In this document: piece after piece, positions 26,963-35,202 of the stretch
Numbering within the stretch: the stretch's first letter is position 1
Layout of the letters: each line of letters starts with the position of its first letter
Origin: Williamsia sp.
GTDB taxonomy: Bacteria; Bacteroidota; Bacteroidia; Chitinophagales; Chitinophagaceae
Reading direction: 5' to 3'
Assembly (NCBI GenBank): GCA_015069695.1
Contig: JADCRZ010000020.1
Span: 1-64,000 of the forward strand
DNA length: 64,000 nt
Position numbers and translations under genes: made by a program
The notes under the pieces: generated by a model
Told to the model about the DNA's origin: nothing
Seen by the model: only the letters and a program-made list of their open reading frames with translations
The model's database searches: none

Positions 26963-28544
26963 GCGGCGAAATTACAGGATTTTGGCTGGCGGTCACGGAT
27001 TGGAAGATCAACGGCTTGTTATGATTGAGATGGCCCACCGTGTTTTCAGCACTGCATTTGACAAAAAAATAATCCCCCGCCTGCACGATCGAGGCAGGAT
27101 CAGTGGGTCCTTTGACAGCCAGAAGCAAGGGTTTGTCTCTGGCAACAAGCAGCCATTGATGCTTGCCGGCAGCCAGCAGGAGCGTTTGCAGGGACAGGTA
27201 CTGTGTCCTGTTTTCAGCCAGGAATAGCTGTTTGGTTGCAAAGAGGGCCGCGAACTCCTGGGCAATAAACTGGTTTTGCACGATCACAACCTGGCAGCTG
27301 TCTTGCTGCAGTCGTTTCAGGCAAGGTTGTACCCGGTAAGCATAGTCATCGTGCAGGGTTTTGTAAGCGGAAAAGCTGTTCAGGTAAAAGCTGTACAGGA
27401 CAATAGGAACAATTATTCCAATAAGAAAGGATCTTTTAACAGGCAAAGCATTCGCCAGCATCGTACCCGCGACCAGCAAAGGGGGAATCAGGAGTAAAAA
27501 GTATCGTGGCCCCCATTGTTTGCCGCCACCATTGGGCAGAAAAAAAGGAGCGATCAGGGAAAAGCAGCCAGCAACAAACAGGAGCTGAACAACCTCTGTT
27601 GGAACGAGCTTCTTCTTTACCAGCAAATAGATAACAGCCGCATAGATCACAAGAGCCAGCGGAAAATAGAGCAGGAGTTTTCCATTCAGGTGTGTAAGCC
27701 GGACAAGCGATTGGGCGAACTGCTCACCGGGGGCTGTGCCTGTATCAAGCTGGTAGGCATGTGCGCCCAGGAAATCGCCGTACAGGATTTTGTTGCATAC
27801 AAAAAACAAGGCAACACAAGCAGCAGACCCTGCAAAAAAATAGATGTTGCTCTTTCTGGGCTCCCGGACCTGGTTGTACAGGAGGGGTAAAAGCAGCAGC
27901 AGCCAGAACAGGAGTGCTTCCGGGCGAAGCCAGACAGACAATCCGGTAAGACAGCCGCATACAAATGCTTGGCTGGAGGTATAGCAGGGCTGCAGCAAAA
28001 ACACGACCCCACCAAAGAGCAAGAGCCAGGCCAGGGTATGTTCCCAGTAAACAGCGCCATACAGCGTGATGGGTGAACAAAAAGACAGGCAAAACAAGGC
28101 AGCAGCTATCCATGCCGGTTGAATCTTAAGCTGGTAGAGAAGCCGGCCAAACCAAAGCCAGAGCAGCAGCAGACTGGCTGCCGGCAGACAGTACAACCCG
28201 GCAAACCCAAACACCTGCAAGAAGGGCGCGCTTAGTTGTTGATAGAAAGGAGGAAAAGAAACGATCTTTTTACCCTGCTGTTCATATACGAATGGCGGCT
28301 TGAACGGGGAAAAACCTTTTTCCCAGATAGACTGAACCCAACCGGCCGCTTCCGGCTGCAGGGCGATGGCGTCCCCTCCCCTGTTGATTTGCTGCGTCAC
28401 AAGGTATTTCAGTCCTCCATCCCCCGAGAAAAAAACCGCTGGCCGCACTGCAGAAAGCAACAATCCCAGGAACAGGCAAGCTGCGGCCAGCACGCCGGCA
28501 GGCAACCAGTTCCGTCCGCTCTCTTGCTCCATTGTATTGTTCAT
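26952..28544 (-). CDS. Polytopic membrane protein, glycosyltransferase family 39-like
   Basis: A 530-residue inner-membrane protein with about eleven hydrophobic segments and a C-terminal soluble tail of about 120 residues. The first external loop contains acidic residues (SGDGGLKYLVTQQ) as in GT-C enzymes of the PMT/ArnT type, where an early Asp is catalytic. That resemblance is weak, so the lipid-linked sugar transferase role is inference. It overlaps the antiporter gene by 11 bases. Its start lies about 100 bases before the tRNA promoter. Confidence 0.6.
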   Translation of the reverse strand: MNNTMEQESGRNWLPAGVLAAACLFLGLLLSAVRPAVFFSGDGGLKYLVTQQINRGGDAIALQPEAAGWVQSIWEKGFSPFKPPFVYEQQGKKIVSFPPFYQQLSAPFLQVFGFAGLYCLPAASLLLLWLWFGRLLYQLKIQPAWIAAALFCLSFCSPITLYGAVYWEHTLAWLLLFGGVVFLLQPCYTSSQAFVCGCLTGLSVWLRPEALLFWLLLLLPLLYNQVREPRKSNIYFFAGSAACVALFFVCNKILYGDFLGAHAYQLDTGTAPGEQFAQSLVRLTHLNGKLLLYFPLALVIYAAVIYLLVKKKLVPTEVVQLLFVAGCFSLIAPFFLPNGGGKQWGPRYFLLLIPPLLVAGTMLANALPVKRSFLIGIIVPIVLYSFYLNSFSAYKTLHDDYAYRVQPCLKRLQQDSCQVVIVQNQFIAQEFAALFATKQLFLAENRTQYLSLQTLLLAAGKHQWLLVARDKPLLLAVKGPTDPASIVQAGDYFFVKCSAENTVGHLNHNKPLIFQSVTASQNPVISPHDP

Positions 28545-28646
28545 CCACCGGGGTTTGCCAGGTAAGATACCAAACTTTGCGGTTCAGCTACCAGGCAGGC
28601 AGCTGCAACATTTTACAACCGACTTTATCATATTTACCAGATTGTC

Positions 28647-28677
28647 TTTGCTTGCAACCCAAAGTTTGATATTTTTG
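28647..28677 (+). promoter_or_regulatory. Promoter of the tRNA-Arg gene
   Basis: TTTG at 28647-28650, 19 bases, then TATTTTTG at 28670-28677: an exact Bacteroidota sigma-A promoter. The mature tRNA starts 14 bases after the -7 box. Confidence 0.75.
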
Positions 28678-28690
28678 CGCGTCCAAACAA

Positions 28691-28764
<74 letters not shown>

Positions 28765-28779
28765 CAGTAAAATTTATAG

Positions 28780-28817
28780 ACGGCATGAAAATCAAATGAT
28801 TATAATGCCGTTTTTTA
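28780..28817 (+). terminator. Terminator of the tRNA gene
   Basis: ACGGCAT at 28780-28786 pairs with ATGCCGT at 28805-28811, followed by a T-run. It lies 15 bases after the tRNA. Confidence 0.65.
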
Positions 28818-28819
28818 TT

Positions 28820-28840
28820 TGCGGGAACGTCTGCGGGAAC
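28820..28840 (+). repeat. Tandem TGCGGGAAC repeats next to attL
   Basis: TGCGGGAAC occurs at 28820-28828 and 28832-28840, 12 bases start to start. Short direct repeats beside an attachment core often are recombinase arm-type sites; here that is only a suggestion. Confidence 0.35.
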
Positions 28841-29270
28841 AATCTTTGATTTTACTGGTCTCTGAGATGGGATTTTGTGAAGTTTTCTGCGCTTTTTACC
28901 TGTCTGGTTGTCCAGTAAACTGGCAGATGCAGCCCCGATCCATTACCGAGTTCTAAATTTCTTTGTTTTTTAAACCAACCAGATCGGCAGTGCAGTTATT
29001 TATTTTGTCTATTATAAATAATTCACTCCCCATACCGGCCTCCCTTGATGCAATCGCACATGTACTGTTTGCCCTGATTTTGCCCTGTTTTCATCTCCCC
29101 CCTTCTCCCTTTTGCCTTCACCTGCCCGAATGTCTGACCTGCACCCGTACGCAGGAGCTTTGCATGATTTGCCGAAAAGATTTCCTTTTGTAGTGCAGCA
29201 GTCAGTCTCCCCACGCTCAAATTTTGTTTTGGATATAAGGGATTATAAAGTTCCATGCAGAAATCCCGGC
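28841..29270. other. Non-coding left end of the island
   Basis: No convincing gene is seen. A minus-strand frame at 29023-29256 is open but has no recognisable domain. The stretch ends in a terminator-like hairpin at 29271-29290. Confidence 0.4.
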
Positions 29271-29290
29271 CGGCCCAGCTGGGCCTTTTT
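29271..29290 (+). terminator. Terminator-like hairpin
   Basis: GGCCC-AGCT-GGGCC followed by TTTTT at 29272-29290. No gene clearly ends here; it may close a small RNA or insulate the gene at 29401. Confidence 0.55.
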
Positions 29291-29400
29291 CGTCATATTC
29301 ACAGTAGAAGGTGGTTGTCATATGTCAATAGGTGTTAATTCTTAGTTCCCTGAAATAGTCAGTTTAATTTTGTAGATTGTTTTATCCAATAACTAAACCA

Positions 29401-29742
29401 ATGACTCAACAGACGAGCATTTTCTTGCAGTTCTGCGGAATCCTCTACCGCTTGGATGCCCACAAAGTCACTACCGGGGTGGCTATCAACTACATCATCC
29501 ACATTGATGAGCATGACACGTTGTATGAGAAGACTGGAATCAAGTCTGTTATCTTCCAGTATAGCCTATTTGACAAGAAGTTCCTGCATCCCTCTGTTTC
29601 TTACCGGCATTACAGGCCAGGCATCATCGTACCCAATTACCCGTTCGATATGGCTGTGATCAGGGGCACACAGATGTACGAGGGCGTGTACAAGGTGCTG
29701 GAGACATTGGATGAAAAAAAGCAGAGCAAGCTGAAGGAGTGA
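29401..29742 (+). CDS. Hypothetical protein
   Basis: A 113-residue soluble protein that I do not recognise. The ATG at 29401 is preferred to a TTG 24 bases upstream, because a TAATTTTG -7-like element lies just before it near 29368. It is rich in aromatic residues and strand-like stretches (TGVAINYIIHID; KFLHPSVSYRHYRPG). No signal peptide or membrane segment is present. Composition is close to core genes, unlike the later island. Confidence 0.55.
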   Translation: MTQQTSIFLQFCGILYRLDAHKVTTGVAINYIIHIDEHDTLYEKTGIKSVIFQYSLFDKKFLHPSVSYRHYRPGIIVPNYPFDMAVIRGTQMYEGVYKVLETLDEKKQSKLKE

Positions 29743-29842
29743 TATTATCTCTGGCATCCTCTCAGCCGGTGAAGGATGTGGCCCAGGCTTACACAGATAA
29801 AACGGTGACAGATTGATGGTTCTTGCCAAACATGCATTCTGT

Positions 29843-30094
29843 TCACTCGGCGTTTCGTTCAAACACAGTTGAATTCTCCATGATATACTTCTCGCAAGAG
29901 GAGCGGAGCAGCATCACACAGCGGCCATTACCGGCGTAGCGCCAGTGCAATCGACCAGAGAGGCGCAGTTCAGTCAACTTGGTAAGTTTACATCCTATCA
30001 GTTCCATCGCTTCAGCCGGCTTGATCCACTCGGGCTGCGTGCCTTTGCGCATGCTGATGCGGATGTATTCCTCCAGGAACTCAATCTTCTTCAT
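29843..30094 (-). CDS. Small helix-turn-helix-like protein
   Basis: An 83-residue protein. The segment EWIKPAEAMELIGCKLTKLTELRLSG followed by a basic wing-like part (GRLHWRYAGNGRC) resembles the excisionase/MerR-type helix-turn-helix proteins common on Bacteroidota mobile elements. If so it could be the recombination directionality factor of the island or a transcription factor. The match is by pattern only. Confidence 0.5.
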   Translation of the reverse strand: MKKIEFLEEYIRISMRKGTQPEWIKPAEAMELIGCKLTKLTELRLSGRLHWRYAGNGRCVMLLRSSCEKYIMENSTVFERNAE

Positions 30095-30117
30095 CAGCTG
30101 GTTTCACTCGGCACGTG

Positions 30118-30246
30118 TTACGAAAAGTGCTTCGGGCATAGTTTACCAATGTAGTCGCACTGCTGCTTGGAAGGGTAACTTACCGCCTTTTTACTGGCTT
30201 TACGGAGCATACAGACTTTGATCTTCTGCTTTACCTGTTGCTGCAT
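30118..30246 (-). CDS. Possible 42-residue basic protein
   Basis: The frame starts MQQQVKQKIKVCMLRKASKK and is strongly basic with three Cys residues. It ends 24 bases before the small helix-turn-helix gene on the same strand, so the two could form an operon. No family is recognised; it may be spurious. The rest of the gap to 30469 shows nothing. Confidence 0.3.
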   Translation of the reverse strand: MQQQVKQKIKVCMLRKASKKAVSYPSKQQCDYIGKLCPKHFS

Positions 30247-30469
30247 AGTTCGGATAACACCCATTCTCCTATAACATAACTAGCGTAGAGTGGATGAACA
30301 ATGTGAGCTTTGCAAGAGGGAACTTTCGTGTTCGTGTAATTGGTAACACTTATTTCTACAAAAGCAGGATTTTAAAAAGATCACTGACGCAACATTTTCC
30401 AGTTAACTTGCTCCATTCTTAATCAATCGGTAACCTCAGGTGGTATTCGTGAAATTGAAAAATGTGAAG

Positions 30470-30901
30470 ATGGCAAAAGCAGGACCATTGATCATCATAG
30501 AAGATGATGCAGACGATAGAGAACAGTTCAGTGAAGTGTTTCAACAACTTGGCTTTAAACATGAATTGGTCTTTTTCCGCTCTGCAGAAGAAGCGCTCGA
30601 GTTTCTTTCCTCCACTAGCGAACAGCCCTTTTTAATATTGTCTGACATCAACCTGCCGGGGATGAATGGTTTTGAATTCCATGAAGCTATAAAAAGAGAT
30701 CACCAATTGCGGACCAAATCAATTCCATTTATCTTTTTCACCACCACCGATCAGAATTATTTTGTGGAAAAGGCCTATGCCCTGAATGTACAGGGTTTCT
30801 TTCAGAAGCCGTCAAGCTTTATTAAACTGAAGCTGACCTTATTTTCGATTACTGACTATTGGGAACGCTGTCTGCATCCTCTCTGGGAAAAAGGGAGCTA
30901 G
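30470..30901 (+). CDS. Single-domain response regulator
   Basis: A 143-residue CheY-like receiver without output domain. The acidic cluster is in LIIIEDDADDREQ, the phospho-acceptor Asp in ILSDINLPGMNG, the switch Thr in FIFFTTTDQ and the Lys in FFQKPSS, so all key residues are there. It belongs to the Rcp1-like type that usually partners a phytochrome or hybrid kinase. The ATG at 30470 is chosen over a GTG at 30440. The only kinase nearby, at 31122-31590 on the other strand, is broken, so its present partner is unknown. Confidence 0.85.
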   Translation: MAKAGPLIIIEDDADDREQFSEVFQQLGFKHELVFFRSAEEALEFLSSTSEQPFLILSDINLPGMNGFEFHEAIKRDHQLRTKSIPFIFFTTTDQNYFVEKAYALNVQGFFQKPSSFIKLKLTLFSITDYWERCLHPLWEKGS

Positions 30902-31121
30902 AGGAATGATTTAGAGAACAGTACACTATAACCAATACATTTAGAGATTGCCGCACCAGGTCAGATCAGCAGCACGGACGTAAAAAATGTACTTTTTTGA
31001 CACTGACCTGCAGGGCAATTTGGACTGCCGAACATTGGCAGCAATAGATCAATTTTGTTGGGGTGTAGTGCATCGGTGAACAAATTGAGCAGTGGAAAGG
31101 GTAGTTTTGTGTAACACTTGT

Positions 31122-31590
31122 TCACAGCGGCAGCGTGAAATAAAACGTAGATCCTTTCCCCACCTCGCTCTCCACCCACATTTTTCCGCCATGGCGGTGA
31201 ACGATGCCGGCAGTAACATACAGCCCCAACCCCATGCCTGACAAGGCCTGCACCTGTACATCTCCCACACGGAAAAACCGGTCAAATACCTTCGCATGCA
31301 TCTCGGGAGAAATACCTATTCCTTGGTCCTGCACGCTTACCTGTATCAACCGGCCTTTATCTATGCAGCCGATGCGCACTTCCCCCCTAGGGAGAGTACT
31401 TGATAGCATTGAAATTCAGGTTGGTGAGCATCTGACTGATGCACTCTTGGTCAGCTTCCACCGCTACATCCACGCATTCAACTATCTGCAGAATGTGGGA
31501 GACAGAGAGACGCTGCAGTTCGACCATTGATCCTAGATCAGGTCTTCCACATTGAATTCTTCAAGATTAAGGAGAAGCTTTCGGTGATTA
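31122..31590 (-). pseudogene. Remnant of a histidine kinase (C-terminal ATPase)
   Basis: Reading leftward, LLLNLEEFNVEDLI ends in a TAG; a shifted frame resumes with HILQIVECVDVAVEADQE and the N-box QMLTNLNFNAIKYSP, then stops again. A further shifted frame carries the G1 box VQDQGIGISPEMH, the F-box FDRFFRV, the G2 box GMGLGLYVTAGIV and the end GSTFYFTLPL. The sensor and H-box are gone. It was probably the partner of the receiver at 30470. Confidence 0.8.
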
Positions 31591-31597
31591 AAATGAT

Positions 31598-32002
31598 TTA
31601 CGATGATATGGGGTTTCCTTTAGGAAGAAGTTGGATAACAATATCAGGGACCGTAATTATACTGTCCCAGTTAAAACAATATTTATTGAAGACCGCTTCG
31701 CTTGCAATCCAGCGGATACTGTTTGTATCTGTAAAGTACACTTTAGGGTCATTTTGACCTTTTATTAAGGCTGCTCCTGATGGAACATCATTGGGATCAA
31801 TGGAGATAGGAGGTGTAGGGTCTGCAATTTTCTCTATTTTAACATTGGGGATAAATAACCTAGCTATGACATTGTCCGATATGGTACGAGGCTTGCTACC
31901 ATAGATACTCATGTAAACTTGGCGTGTGGGTGGATACCAAACAGGACTAGTATCATCAATCCAAAAGAGAGGAGTAAAATCCTAATTAAACTGATTTTCC
32001 AT
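31598..32002 (-). pseudogene. Small secretion-type domain protein with amber codon 7
   Basis: An ATG at 32002 begins MENQFN, then TAG (31982-31984), then an open frame of about 127 codons: DFTPLFWIDDTSPVWYPPT and so on to PKGNPISS. The C-terminal part (VYFTDTNSIRWIASEAVFNKY, then WDSI, VPD, LLPKG) resembles the short repeat VYL-x-GKRRWI-x-ATF-x-W-x-V found on many extracellular and polymorphic-toxin-like proteins. Unless the amber codon is read through, translation must restart at an internal Met (31912), giving a 104-residue product. Confidence 0.5.
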
Positions 32003-32167
32003 AATAGTGTTTTTTAAAGTGCAGAATTTGAATTATGATCACTTTGATCAGTACAAAGGTCGGCCAACGGCTAAACCTAAGCTATAACTGATGTCGCAAA
32101 TGCTATTATTGATGTCGCAAATCTGGCTGTAAATAGAAATAGAGCAGTATGCAACATTGCTGAGATA

Positions 32168-32197
32168 CAAAAAGCCCGCTGCTTTCGCATGTGGGCT
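32168..32197 (-). terminator. Leftward intrinsic terminator
   Basis: AGCCCAC and GCGGGCT pair on the minus strand and are followed by TTTTTGT. It lies 70 bases downstream of a small minus-strand frame at 32267-32416. Between it and 32003 a 13-base segment (TGATGTCGCAAAT) is repeated near 32091 and 32112. Confidence 0.5.
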
Positions 32198-32266
32198 AGA
32201 ACCATGGGTAGTAAATAACCAGCTACTGATCGGACAGCTTCCTGGTCGGCCTATGTAACCCCCTTT

Positions 32267-32416
32267 CTAGAACTCATTTATACAGATCAGTTTGAGGTCC
32301 TTCGTGTCATAGCTGGTGTAGACGTATAAGGAACTGGTAGTGTAGATCAGTGAACAGATGAAAAATCCCCCAATATGGGTGATTGCCAGAAGTTCCGAAA
32401 CTTGGTAACTTTTCAT
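32267..32416 (-). CDS. Possible 49-residue membrane-associated peptide
   Basis: The frame begins MKSYQVSELLAITHIGGFFI and has one hydrophobic stretch of about 20 residues. It has a leftward terminator after it, which favours a real transcript. No homologous family is recognised. Small membrane peptides on mobile elements can be toxins, but nothing here proves that. Confidence 0.3.
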   Translation of the reverse strand: MKSYQVSELLAITHIGGFFICSLIYTTSSLYVYTSYDTKDLKLICINEF

Positions 32417-32466
32417 TGTCAAAACCACATTGACATCCTGATAACCAACTCTCAAAACAGCATATC

Positions 32467-34863
32467 ATGCATACCTACGCAGACAAAGAGCATGAGTCTA
32501 CATCTAAGATCTCTCAACATAACTCCGTTCAGGGAGAAGACACATTGCCTGATACACTCACAATGAACGACCAGCGGAAACAGGATGGTCAGGAGGACCT
32601 ACAACCATGGATGAAAGGTACGCACAATCCGCTGCAAATGAGAATTTCGGCACAAAATCCGTTGCGGCCAAGGACTTCCACTCAGAACCCACTGAAGCCG
32701 ATGATTTCAAGTCAGAATCCATTGAAGCCGATGACAACCTGGCAAAATCCTTTGCAGCTGCTGGCGAAGCAGTCGGCTCCCGGTAATAATCTCCTGCAGA
32801 TGTATGCGGGACCGGATGATCAACGGGAACCGGTGCAGAAGAAGCCGAACAATACCGGGCTACCTGACAAACTTAAAGAAGTGGTAGAGAACCTGTCTGG
32901 CTTCTCCATGGATGATGTGAAGGTGCATTACAACTCCAACAAGCCGGCGCAGCTGCGGGCGCTGGCCTATGCACAAGGAACGGACATACACATAGGTCCG
33001 GGCCAGGAGCAGCACCTGCCCCATGAGGCATGGCATGTGGTGCAACAGAAGCAGGGAAAAGTATATCCGACCATGCAGATAAAAGGAGGCGTATCGATGA
33101 ATGATGATAAGGGGTTGGAAAAAGAAGCCAATTTGTTTGGTATAAACTCCTTTCGAACGTTGACAAAGCCGATGGTGATGAAAAATTACGCCAAAGGGAT
33201 GGAAACTGATTCTAACCCTGGGGAAAACAACAAAATTGACCACCCCTTGCATTTAAAAAGTTCTCAAAACAAAACTGTAGTCCAGCAAAAGAAAATAAAT
33301 TTGAAAGTTTTGCAAAGAAAATCCGGCAGACTTTCCGAGGTGAATGATGTAATCAAACAAGCTTCCAAAGGAGCATTTAAAACAGGCGTTTATGGGAGTG
33401 TTGTCAGCGCTTTAAGCCAATATCACGACAATTCAATTATTCCTGACAACGACTACGGGAAGCAGATCTTTCAACTTGAAAGGATGTATGCTAACATCAA
33501 AGAGTGGGAAAATAAGCACGGTACGACAGACAAAATTATCAAACCTGGCTTTTTGGGTTTATCGAAGGAAGATAAAAGAAGAAAGGTTCTAGATGACCTT
33601 AAACATCAAATACAAGATGAAGATTTCTTGGTTAGAAAACAAGGATATGAGTATGCCAGTGCTCGGCACTATAATGATAGAGAGCTGCTAAAAAAAATCA
33701 TAGAGGAAGGATTATCTCAAAAAAATGATAGGCTTTTAAGGAACTCATGCGCATGGATTAGAGCTGGAAAAACGCGTTTGTATGCAACTATACCTACTGG
33801 AGATTCCTATGCAAGGCTTATAAAAGGAAAGAAAGATCCTTATAAGGATGAAGCTTTCTTTCCTGCAGGCATAATCGGCGGACCAGGAGATATATATAGC
33901 AGCCAAGTAAAATATAATAAGGACGAATTATTAGATAATACTAATGTAACGTTTACGAAATCAAAGAATACTCTTGGCTGGAATGATCCCGGAAACCCAG
34001 GTGTTGTTGCCATTGTTACACCAGGAGAACAAAGTAAAAACAAAGTGTGGTCAACACTCAAGCATGAAGTACAGCACGATGCTGACAAACATAAAAATAG
34101 AGACGCACTTTCTGACTACAATAAAGCAGCACAAAATGCAGACATCGTGTTTGGAAACCCTGATTTTATGAATTATGCCGACCCGATACTTGGAGAACAA
34201 GCAAAAAAAAATTTACTTAGTCAGTTTGGGGATGAACAAAAAATAAATCTTAATTATTTTAAAGGAGTGGCTGGTGTTTCGGCAGCTGATGCAGAAATAT
34301 CCTTATCATTATATAAAACTGAGTTTCGAGCTTATTCTTATCAAGAAGGAGATACTTTTTCTGAACTTGATGATACTAAACAAGATCAGCTGCATGAAAA
34401 ACATTGGTTTAGTGAAAAGCAACTAGCTATTTTTAAACATATTTACAGGGGCTATAAGCATACAGCCGATGCATGGAATAAGAATCCTGTTTTAGCTGAT
34501 GGTAAAACCACTTTTCGGGAAGCAGTTGCATATTACTGGAAACCCGAAAAAGAATCGTTTAATAGATACAATTCTGTTGGAGTGGATGACTTCTACAATG
34601 CTCTTGATGTATTGGGCTCGAAAAAAGCCCAAACCATTTTAGCATTACAGCACAGGTTGGATGTTGCTCCTGTAGATGTCAAGGAATCAAATATCGAAAG
34701 TCCTAAAGTGGAGGCACTACTTAAAATTTTGGACAAATTAGACTCATCTGATTTGGAATACATTTTCTATGAATCGCCTGTTATGTTCAGTAAGATTATT
34801 GCTCATCTAAAGGGCGAAGCATTAAAGGCAGTCTTCGAAAAAATGCCCAAAAATCAACCATAG
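32467..34863 (+). CDS. DUF4157 (eCIS-core) protein with a second metallopeptidase-like motif
   Basis: A 798-residue protein. Residues 53-98 hold five tandem units around NPL (QNPLRPRTST, QNPLKPMISS, QNPLKPMTTW). Residues about 135-220 are a DUF4157 domain: LPDKLKEVVENLSGFSMDDV, HIGPGQEQHLPHEAWHVVQQ with HEAWH at 186-190. This domain marks cargo of extracellular contractile injection systems and related toxins. The AT-rich remainder has HEVQH at 533-537 and an acidic KTEFRAY near 619, a spacing fit for a gluzincin-like zinc site. So a delivery tag plus peptidase effector is plausible. No sheath or tube genes are near. A terminator follows. Confidence 0.8.
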   Translation: MHTYADKEHESTSKISQHNSVQGEDTLPDTLTMNDQRKQDGQEDLQPWMKGTHNPLQMRISAQNPLRPRTSTQNPLKPMISSQNPLKPMTTWQNPLQLLAKQSAPGNNLLQMYAGPDDQREPVQKKPNNTGLPDKLKEVVENLSGFSMDDVKVHYNSNKPAQLRALAYAQGTDIHIGPGQEQHLPHEAWHVVQQKQGKVYPTMQIKGGVSMNDDKGLEKEANLFGINSFRTLTKPMVMKNYAKGMETDSNPGENNKIDHPLHLKSSQNKTVVQQKKINLKVLQRKSGRLSEVNDVIKQASKGAFKTGVYGSVVSALSQYHDNSIIPDNDYGKQIFQLERMYANIKEWENKHGTTDKIIKPGFLGLSKEDKRRKVLDDLKHQIQDEDFLVRKQGYEYASARHYNDRELLKKIIEEGLSQKNDRLLRNSCAWIRAGKTRLYATIPTGDSYARLIKGKKDPYKDEAFFPAGIIGGPGDIYSSQVKYNKDELLDNTNVTFTKSKNTLGWNDPGNPGVVAIVTPGEQSKNKVWSTLKHEVQHDADKHKNRDALSDYNKAAQNADIVFGNPDFMNYADPILGEQAKKNLLSQFGDEQKINLNYFKGVAGVSAADAEISLSLYKTEFRAYSYQEGDTFSELDDTKQDQLHEKHWFSEKQLAIFKHIYRGYKHTADAWNKNPVLADGKTTFREAVAYYWKPEKESFNRYNSVGVDDFYNALDVLGSKKAQTILALQHRLDVAPVDVKESNIESPKVEALLKILDKLDSSDLEYIFYESPVMFSKIIAHLKGEALKAVFEKMPKNQP

Positions 34864-34906
34864 ATAGTAATACGGGTCAGGTCAGGTACAATTTCATGCA
34901 GTCGAT

Positions 34907-34932
34907 AGTACCCCCGTTTATGGGGTACTTTT
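34907..34932 (+). terminator. Terminator after the DUF4157 gene
   Basis: AGTACCCC and GGGGTACT form an 8-bp stem with a 7-base loop followed by TTTT. The rest of the gap up to 35202 is AT-rich and shows no gene. Confidence 0.75.
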
Positions 34933-35202
34933 CATATTAATACTTTACAAGTGTCGGCTCAAAGTAAACTATACTTTTAAGGTATGATAATTCCCAAACA
35001 ACTTAATTTGGAGTAAATTTTTACCAAAAATGAAGTAAAACCAAAGTTCACATTAAACTTTCTTGCTCCCTTGTGACGGATGTATTAATCCTCAAATTTA
35101 CTGGTGCTAAAATCGCTGATCTTTTTTTACTTCTTAGTGAGCTAATCCATTATCTTATTCGTAAATTTCTTGATTATTTACTAACCATAATATGAGACTT
35201 AA

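Noticed and set aside
29023-29256. Minus-strand frame of 77 codons at the island's left end
   Set aside because: It has no domain and no promoter, and its composition is not convincing; the stretch is described as non-coding.
28765-29400. An integrase gene next to attL
   Set aside because: No frame with tyrosine recombinase motifs (R, HxxR, Y) exists here or at the right end 47355-47879.
32623-32760. Regular short repeats, considered as a CRISPR array
   Set aside because: They are in-frame coding repeats (NPL units of about 10 residues) without constant repeats or unique spacers. No CRISPR array or cas gene was found in the window.
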